Assembly (NCBI GenBank): GCA_032768795.1 | Contig: CP136497.1 | Coordinates: 560,501 to 624,500, forward strand | DNA length: 64,000 bases | Origin: Tremella fuciformis | Taxonomy: Eukaryota; Basidiomycota; Tremellomycetes; Tremellales; Tremellaceae | Direction: 5' to 3' | Shown here: piece by piece, positions 56,610 through 64,000 of the stretch | How positions within the stretch are numbered: position 1 is the stretch's first letter | Layout of the letters: each line of letters begins with the position of its first letter | Made by a program: the position numbers and the translations under genes | The notes under the pieces: generated by a model | What the model was told of the DNA's origin: nothing | The model's database searches: none | What the model saw: the letters and a program-made list of their open reading frames with translations, nothing else

Positions 56610-58851
56610 ATGTCTTCGACAGCCGCAGTGCCAGGTGGGCAGACCGACCCTTGGATTCACCCTTGGATTCGCGGCCGCTGACTGCGCAGTCAAGACGTTG
56701 ATGATCACCGTCTTCGAGGTGAGCATGAATGCAGGGGAACACTCGTTCGAGCTGATTGGCTAGTCGGTGATCGAGGTCTTCCTGCTGTGCTTGGCAGGGT
56801 ACACACTGTCCAGAGCGGGAGTCACAGACAAGGCAACACAGCGGAAGCTCAACGTCATCAATGTTTCGCTCTTCACGCCCGCGCTTCTCTTCTCCAAGGT
56901 CAGCGGGAATTTCCCAATTACATACAAGCTGAAGCTCAAGGTCGCCTATTCACTCACACCCGCCAAGTTGAAGGAGATGTGGGTCATACCAATGGCGTAA
57001 GTCGCCTTCTTCGGCGCTCCCCATCCCGCGCTGATCCTCAGATTCGTCGTGGTTTCGGGACTGTCGGCTGGCGTTGCGTGGGGTCTTGCCAAGGCCTTTG
57101 GACTCAAGAAGTCGCAGACGTACGCACCTGCATTGCCCTTGCTGCTGTAGTTGACGGGCCAGGGCCTTCGCAATGTGCGCATCCATGTTCCAAAACAGGT
57201 GAGATTCGGAGTTTGAAAGTTGAGACGGGTCAGAGCTGACTTGAAGCAACTCGCTCCCGATAGCATTGATACAGGTCAGTGGAGCTCCTCTGTGCGTTAC
57301 TTTGACTGATGCAAAAGTCCCTTGTAGTCGAAGTGCCTCATCTGAAATGGGGCGATGACGACACGAAGGACCAGATGCTGGGACGAGCTCTGACTTATAT
57401 GGTGCTGTACTCGACTCTCGGGATGATGGTCAGTCTGGTCTACATCGATGGCAATCAAGCTAACATGAATAGCTTCGGTGGTCACTCGGCGTCAAGCTCC
57501 TCTCCCAGGCAGATGAGGAGGTCGAGGACATTGACAGCGTCATCCCGCCACACGCACAGCTTTCGCTTGATCATCCCGTACAGTCGCCTGACGCGATGCA
57601 GCCTCACCCTGGGGCCCAGGAGACCGACCCCTTCTTCACTACCGCCCATGGAATAGCGCAAGACGAGCTGGACGAGAGGTCCAATCCCGGAGGGTCATTG
57701 GACGTCGTGAAAAGGAACTCGAGGGCCCAGTCACCTTCACCTTCGACTGCGTGGCAGCCTTCTGCCCCCGGCTCAGCCCACTCCATGCATCCGCCAGAGT
57801 TTCGTCGGCTCGGAACTGGGTCTACGCGGAGAGACGGGTCCGCGCCTCCTGCTACCAGACGCCATAGCACAAAAAGTGAGCAGGGAAGGGAATTCTGGGG
57901 TCTTCCGGAACAGCCACGACGACAAAGAATATTGTTAAGCCCGGAGCCCGAGGAGGACAGCAGCGAGGAGGAGGTAGAGGAAGAAGAATGGGTGCGTTAA
58001 GGAGTCCTGTCGGCCGAGGCGAGACTGACTCGACAGGCAAGCCTCACGCCTCGCTCACTGCGCCGGAGGAATGTCTCTGGGCCGCCATCCTCTCGCCTTC
58101 GAGCTTTCGGTATCACAGTAAAGAGGACAGCCAAGACAGCTCTGAAAGGCGTCAGTGCATTCATGACGGTCCCGATGTACGCCGCATTACTCTCAATATT
58201 CATCGCTCTCATCCCGCCATTGCAAGCTGCCATGGCCAAAGTCAAGCCCCTTGAGCAAGCCATCCGATCAGCCGGACAGTGCTCCAGTGAGTCAGGGTAA
58301 CTTGGCAATGTGGCCGTTGCTTACAGACAGTTCCCGTTACGCTGGTCGTCCTTGGCGCATTCTTCTACTCCCCACCGCCTTCCCCGAGCGCATTCCAAGC
58401 TCCTCCAGCTCAATCCTATCCCGAACGGTCTCCTCCTCTGGGCTTCCTCGAACGCAAATTCCGCGCCATCGTGCCGTCTTCCGACTCATCGTATCCCGGG
58501 GAGAACAAGACAGTGTTCGTTGCGGTAGTCAGCCGCATGGTCATCGTGCCTCTGCTGCTACTTCCGGTCGTGGCGATCATTGCCAAATTCGACCTGTTTG
58601 AAGCGGCCGAAGATCCCGTGTTCATCTTGTCGGCTGTGCTGCTCATCTCGAGCCCGCCGGCATTGACACTGGCGCAGATTACCCAGGCAGCGAGCGGAGA
58701 TGCCTTTGAGCGACTGATTTCGAAAACGATCAGCTTGAGCTACGCGGTATTGACACCACCGTGAGTCCTCATGCCAGCGACATAACAGCGACTGATGTCC
58801 AGGTTGACGCTTATCTATGTTGTCATCGGTCTTGTGTTTGGCCGTTTGTGA
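56610..58851 (+). CDS. Auxin-efflux-carrier-like (PIN-like) membrane transporter
   Basis: Multi-pass transporter of the membrane transport protein family (yeast Ecm3/YLR152C, plant PIN-like). ATG at 56610 (MSSTAAVPVKTLMITVFESV after two introns) leads to the first membrane segments: VIEVFLLCLAGYTLSRAGVT and LNVINVSLFTPALLFSKV, the family's signature. More segments follow (FVVVSGLSAGVAWGLAKAFG; YMVLYSTLGMMV). Next is a long acidic and Ser-rich cytosolic loop (SPEPEEDSSEEEVEEEE, near 57950), and a second bundle ends LTLIYVVIGLVFGRL at TGA 58849-58851. About ten introns; some exon joins between 57130 and 57320 and 57990-58330 are not settled. Substrate unknown. A Helitron ends 166 bp before the ATG. 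Confidence 0.8.
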
Positions 58852-60587
58852 GCACTGGGCCCTGTTGCGACGGGCAGTTGTAAGATAGCGTACATACATA
58901 CAATACACGACGGGAGCAACGACATGGGCGCCAATCTATGCACGGAGTGCGGCCCGATTGCTTGAACAGAGAGAACGGGAATCTTTGTGCAAGTCGCTCA
59001 GGCGATGACAGCTTTGGGTAGATGTGCAATGGAAACTTGGCGACAAAAGACAAGCAGGACCCTCGGGTGACCGACCATACTGATGTGATCAACATTGGCC
59101 CATCTGAGATCTCATCAGATCCGGTCGGCTGATCATCAGCTTGAGCTTGCTGACAATGCCAGCGCGAGCGCGGGCTTTGCCATTGCCCGCTTCCCTCGAC
59201 CATTCCTACGCCTGCGTGTGCTCGGTTCTGTCATCTCTGTCATCCACTGGTGTACATATTTGCCCCCGATCCAGCAAAATTGTCTTGACGAATCGCCGTC
59301 GGTCTGCGATCTACGGGCATCCGAACTCATCTCCCTTTCCGCTTTAGTCACCTTTTTCCGAGCCGAGCCGTAGCGCGTTCGACGACCTGGCTGACCAGGA
59401 GTTGAGAGACCGAAGGCCTGTCTAGGCGATCGACCTTCGGCCATGCATGATGATCTCCAGTAGCTAAGCAGAGACGCGTGGCCTTTGGGCGGAATGAGGG
59501 GTGAGAGCGATACAGGAACGATCAGACCCCAGGACCCGAGAGGGACTCGGGTAGTCGTACGACCCTGTGTGTGTGTCTGGGGCGTCGTGTCATGGGTGGC
59601 GTGTCAGCGGCCGGCGGCAGTGTCCGTCCGAATAAACCTCCTTTGAGCTCGGACCCACACTATGGGACATTCGAGTGGCCATGGTCTCACAAGCAGCCTC
59701 GTACGAGATACAGTACATGGAAGACACCACCACACCCGTACTCGCCACCTCATGCATCTTGCATCTCATCCACCTCTTTGCTTCTTTGCTTTGAATACAA
59801 ATTTAAACCTCGGTCTCGGAGATAATTCCCTGCTCTGGTGGCGGCGGTGTTGACGTACTGTACCCGCTAGTCAGACAAAGTTGCAAACGACCAAACTCGA
59901 TCCGGCGGAGAAGAAAACACGCTCAAGCTCGGCCTCGGTCTCGTCGACCGCCCGCTAGCCCGTTCCCCATCTCGCATCTCACACCGCTACAGCACAGCGC
60001 AGCCTAGCACCCAGCAGTCGTCTCGGCTTGCTCGGTATCGACTCGCCGACTTGGCACCCGTTACTCACCACCCTCACACGCACTGCCGCCGGTCTGTATT
60101 CTTAAAGAACAACATCGCTCGACGCTCGCACCACGACATTGCTGCGCGTGTGAGAGTTCCGAGCAAAAGTGACCTACCTACCCAGCGATTCGCCGGTCTT
60201 GGCAAGTTGATCGCTAGCCTGTCAGACTAGACGCGACTACTCGTGCATCCATACGATCCATGATCCCGGCTCTGGCCTAGCACTCGTTGCAGTGGTCACA
60301 AAGGAGGTGCTTCGAGCTCGGCCACCAACAGCATCGGCCCACCCTTTAACACACGGCAAGACGGTCATCATTCGCCCTCGCCGCCGCACTCACTCGTACC
60401 ACTTTGACACCATGTCAGACTGATTTCTCTCCACACTTGCATTGTCTCACCCACCCACCCACACCCGACATTGCGCCAATTCGATCGCGAGATCCATGTG
60501 CCTCGACGGTCACTGCTCATAGCGCTCCACCATACACCACACCTGCGCCTTCTTCGACATCACACCTCTCATCCGCCCTCCTTCGAG
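58852..60587 (+). promoter_or_regulatory. Long non-coding stretch: probable promoter and long leader of the next gene
   Basis: About 1.7 kb without a supported gene. The part 59600-60587 is C/T-rich on the plus strand with many CTCG and CACC runs, as in long fungal 5' leaders. An A/T-rich box AATACAAATTTAAACC lies near 59796. Several short upstream ATGs occur near 60410-60590. An inverted pair CCGAAGG/CCTTCGG near 59410-59442 is the only notable structure. No tRNA was found. Confidence 0.4.
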
Positions 60588-63250
60588 ATGCCCCTCTTCC
60601 CCAGCCTCGATGGCCTCAAGGGCTCGCTCAATAACCTAAACCCCCTCAACATCTTCAGCATGGAACCCTATGCCGCTTCGCCCACCACCACCTCTCCGAC
60701 CAAAGGCATTCCCTCCATCCCACCTCCCGCACCCGCGACCAGCTCCAACCCCACCGCCGCGGCCGGCCCAGGACCTGCGTCACAGGCCGCTCTCGCCGCC
60801 AGACGCGCTGCGTCCTCTCCCACTCACCCCTCCGGCTCAACCTCGAATCTCGGACGCGGGCCTGGACCCGTACCCTCGCCCCCAAAATCATGTCTTCGCG
60901 AACCGTCCACCGGCATCAGAGACGACACGTCCAGCGCCGACTCGCTCGACGCCCCCGACCCGACACGCAGGAAGAGCAGCGGGAACAGCGTGACCATTCT
61001 TGACCCCACCAAAGGGGTCATACATGAGTCGGCGAGGGTAGAGGGGAGGCGACGCGAACGGCCGGTGAGCAGCGGGACGGCGATGACAACGGAGAGTATC
61101 GATGCTCGTAGGCGTAGGAAGCGGCGTGTACCAGAAGACGTGAGTCGTCTTTCTCGTCTCGTGCTAACCCACTCTGACAGCAGAACTACGTGATTGTTCG
61201 CCCCGCACCCTCAAACTCTACCAAGAATGCTGCCAACCTCCAAGTTCAGCTTCTTGTCGGAACATCTCGTGGCCGCGATAGATCACAATCGACTGTGTCT
61301 GGCACATCAACGATTCGCTCAAACTCGATGGCTTCCGACTTTCCCCCTTCCCCCTCCAAGCGTCCGACCGACCTCCCCTCGGCGCACGAGTTCAGCAGCT
61401 CTGAGAACGAGGCTCAAACGCCCATGTCAGAAGCCCCTTCCATCATCTCTGCCGCGTCCAACGACGAGGCCCTACCCCCATCTGCTACCGACTCCACGAT
61501 CAAACGCAGCGCATCACTCAAGTCGAGTCTCTCCAGCAAGAGCTCGGCCGGCGGTAGCTCGACCAGCGGTATCAGCGTGAAGAGGGTCGAGCCGCTGTTC
61601 AACTTGACAGTGCACAATGTCATGCAGCCGACAGTAGTCACGGACGGTGCGACAGATGCAAAGGTCGCCAAGTTCCTCAAACGCTCGATTGACATTAACG
61701 GCGTCGGCATCCTCGAGGCAGCCGAGGTCCGTCTGCCCCACGGATCATCCCACACTCTTCTCCCCATTGTCTCTACGGATGAGCATCACCCACACCGATC
61801 ACGTCCAGTATCGATGATTTCCATGACACATCCACTCTCGCCGACGATGACTGCCTCAGATGACGGTCATCGCGGCTCGCTCGATGGCAAGAGAGTGTCC
61901 ATGGACCTGAAGAAGTTCCGATTGGAAGTGGCACAAGGCGAAGGCGGTGCAACCAAGCGGTTCTTCGGCAAGATGTTCAAGAAGAGAGGATCGACAGACT
62001 TGTCAGTCGCGCCAAACCCGCTGGCTAGGCGCGCATCGCGGAACGGATCCTCTGTATCCTTTGAGCCGCCCTCGCCGAACCCGGAAGCACCGCATGTGAT
62101 CGTCAAATCGCCAACGGGTACAACGTTTGCCGAGGGCACTAGCACAGGTGTCAAAGGCGATGCTACGTTCGGCACTGTGCCTGTGACCGTCGTCAGGCGG
62201 GGTAGTGGCACTGTCGTCTCGTCCGATGGCGCCATCACAGGCCTGACGTCCAAATCGCCGTTCAACCCCGGTCTGGGGTTCACCCCGGGGGCCGCACAGG
62301 CAGCAATGGAGAGCACGACACCATTCCCAATGATGGCGTCCAACCGGCCTGTCGGCTATGTGTGGACGGTCAAGCGCTGGTCGAAGCGCAATCAGGAGGG
62401 ATGGACAGGACAACTGGTGGCAGCTGCGTCTGCTGGCCTGGAGCTAGTAGGCTCGACTATTGGCGGGGATGAGGACGAAGTGGTTTTCGAGTGGGTCAAG
62501 ATGAAGACCCCTCCGTCTGGTCCACCTGGCGGTGGCGCGCTCATCGACCGTCGCTTCTCGACCGCCTCTCGGTCCGTCTCGCGCCCGCCGGCAGGCCCGC
62601 GAGCTCGACTCGGAGTCAACGTGAACGGCTCGCCAAACCTCTCATCCACCGAGTCGCCCACGATGAGCCGTACTTCCCTCACGCTCCCCTTCCCAGCCCA
62701 CCCCTCTGCACAAATCGCCAGCCGACGCACCGCCTCGCCCCATTCGTCAGTACATCACCTCCCGCTCGACGCGCGCCCCGAGGCTGTCCGCCGCGTCTCT
62801 GCCTCCGCCTCGCCCTCGCGCTCCCCCACACCCGAGCCCGCACCTTCCGACACCCGGTCCCTCACCGATACCCACTCGATCCACAGTGCAGCGCACACGG
62901 ACGACGGGGACGACTCGGACCCGGAAGAGTCCGAGACGCCATGGGCATGCAGCGTATGGGTCAAGTCCACAGGCCACAGGCAACTCCTCGCCACGCTCCA
63001 TCCGGCCATCCACCACCCGCGCGTCATAGCCAAGATGAAGATCCCCCAGCGGCTGGACCCCATCGCCCTGACCGACCTGCATCTCGGTGCCGCCGACCAG
63101 CGCGACCAGGGCAAGGTCAAGATGGCCGAGAAGGTCAAGGGAGAGATCTGCCTCACCGAGGAGAACCTCAAGGATGTCGTGTGCGTCACGGGCATGTGGC
63201 TAGTAGCGCGCGAGGGCTTTGGCGGCCTCGGGCGGAAGAAGGGCAAGTAG
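60588..63250 (+). CDS. Large Ser/Pro-rich protein of unknown function
   Basis: About 860 residues, two exons (intron about 61140-61182: RRVPED to NYVIVRP). The start at 60588 gives MPLFPSLDGLKGSLNNLNPL, an amphipathic N-terminus; an upstream in-frame ATG at 60471 would add unlikely residues. Most of the protein is Ser/Thr/Pro low complexity. Ordered patches: VEPLFNLTVHNVMQPTVVTD with AKVAKFLKRSIDINGVGILE (near residue 330); VGYVWTVKRWSKRNQEGWTG followed by DEDEVVFEWVKMK (near 570); and the C-terminus WACSVWVKSTGHRQLLATLH, PRVIAKMKIP, VCVTGMWLVAREG. I do not recognise the family; the patches look like beta-rich folds kept apart by linkers. TAG at 63248-63250. Confidence 0.75.
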
Positions 63251-63442
63251 TGTGCTTTTGTCTTGTACATAGTGTGTACATAGGCAGTTAGAGGCCCCAC
63301 CAGGCAAGTATAGTGGATAGTTGTGCATGGCAGAGAAGAATGCACTTTGCCGCATCTCATTTACCAGTCCATGATCTGCTATGCGTAATTGCATCGATGC
63401 GACATGCTGAGTTTAGTGTACAACATTCAGCGACCAGGCGGG

Positions 63443-64000
63443 CTACAGCCGGCTCCACGCAGTGGCCATGAAGATGGTCCAGACCAGCGCGATAAACCCC
63501 AGACTCGCCATGAACCCCCTCTTGCCTCTCTTCTTCTCCGCCTCGTCTGCCGCAAGTGCAGAACTGGGCGGACCCTCTACCCGGCGCAGCGGCACTTCTT
63601 TGTTCTCCTCCTCTTCCTCTTCTACCTCGTCCTCCTGGTTCTCCGACGCCGTAGCGTCGTCCAGGCTGTCCACTTCGTCCCGCTCTCTATGCCCATACTC
63701 AGAGGTCCTGAACCGCGCCAGACCCGAAGCGCCCGCTGCCTCGCCAGGCAGCTGCTCGTACTCCTCCGCAGCGGCGACTGTCGATGCCCGTCGCCGCCGC
63801 TTCTCCTCCAGCTTCCACAGATAGAGCGCCACAAGGAGCTGCAGGACATTGATGATCCAGAACACGCGCAGCAATCCCCCGCCCGCATCGTACACCTTGC
63901 CGTCCGGCGCGCCGGCGTGGTCGCCTGCGTCCTTGGCCGCGTCGAGCCACAGACCCGCCAGCGTCTGGCTCAGGCTGCTCGCTGCCATCTCCATGCTCTT
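63443..64000 (-). CDS. C-terminal part of a multi-pass membrane protein (probably MFS type), cut by window edge
   Basis: The frame is open from the right edge to the stop at 63443. Two clear membrane segments: LRVFWIINVLQLLVALYLW (near 63850), followed by KLEEKRRRR on the inside, and FMASLGFIALVWTIFMATAW at the extreme C-terminus. Between them is an acidic loop with a run of glutamates (DEVEEEEEENKEV). The arrangement suits the last part of a major-facilitator type transporter, but the diagnostic N-terminal half is outside the window. The visible ATG at 63994 is probably internal. Confidence 0.6.
   Translation of the reverse strand, partial: KSMEMAASSLSQTLAGLWLDAAKDAGDHAGAPDGKVYDAGGGLLRVFWIINVLQLLVALYLWKLEEKRRRRASTVAAAEEYEQLPGEAAGASGLARFRTSEYGHRERDEVDSLDDATASENQEDEVEEEEEENKEVPLRRVEGPPSSALAADEAEKKRGKRGFMASLGFIALVWTIFMATAWSRL

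Noticed and set aside
59410..59442. CCGAAGG/CCTTCGG inverted repeat as a terminator
   Set aside because: Bacterial-type terminators do not apply; isolated weak hairpin with no context.

Overview
The window is fungal nuclear DNA, most likely from a basidiomycete yeast of the Tremellomycetes type. Genes are densely packed on both strands. Nearly all have several short introns (about 40-60 bp) with GTRNGT donors and a CTGAC or CTAAC branch site a few bases before AG. The gene set (Rmd5, Rpb12, Hsp12-type, DASH Duo1, seryl-tRNA synthetase, Atg11, Gfd2/YDR514C-like) is that of a fungus; this placement is an inference from gene structure and content, not a phylogeny.

Layout. 1-6088: host genes (HD-domain nucleotidase, Rmd5 E3 ligase, Rpb12, an Ada-type zinc/AraC-HTH protein, a secreted protein). 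6595-8347: a spliced DDE integrase-core gene. 8634-24953: an unknown minus-strand gene split in two by a 14.7 kb nest of LTR retrotransposons. 25195-48411: host genes (2OG oxygenase, RA-PH protein, Myb-like protein, Hsp12-type, LYC1-like acetyltransferase, Duo1, homeodomain protein, SerRS, Atg11, Gfd2/YDR514C-like). 48522-56443: three Helitrons in tandem. 56610-64000: an auxin-efflux-carrier-like transporter, an unknown low-complexity protein, and the end of a membrane protein running off the window.

The retrotransposon nest can be read as an ordered history. A Ty3-type chromovirus (772 bp LTRs, 5 bp target duplication CCACC) entered the unknown gene on the minus strand. A second LTR of the same family in the opposite orientation sits at CCCTT in its gag-pol region. 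Recombination between the two inverted LTRs then flipped the gag segment. Last, a Ty1/copia element with LTRs that look identical landed in the integrase region (target duplication ATCCG). The Ty3 element has a Tf1-like self-priming signature. Between pol and its 3' LTR it carries a seven-exon gene on the opposite strand, encoding a 365-residue protein with a six-cysteine cluster. Two palindromes matching the RFX X-box lie in front of that gene. This passenger gene is my best candidate for an undescribed system.

The Helitron block holds one autonomous Rep-helicase element between two 683 bp non-autonomous copies in the same orientation. The autonomous copy also carries a small spliced gene on its opposite strand. 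The block ends 166 bp before the start codon of the transporter gene.
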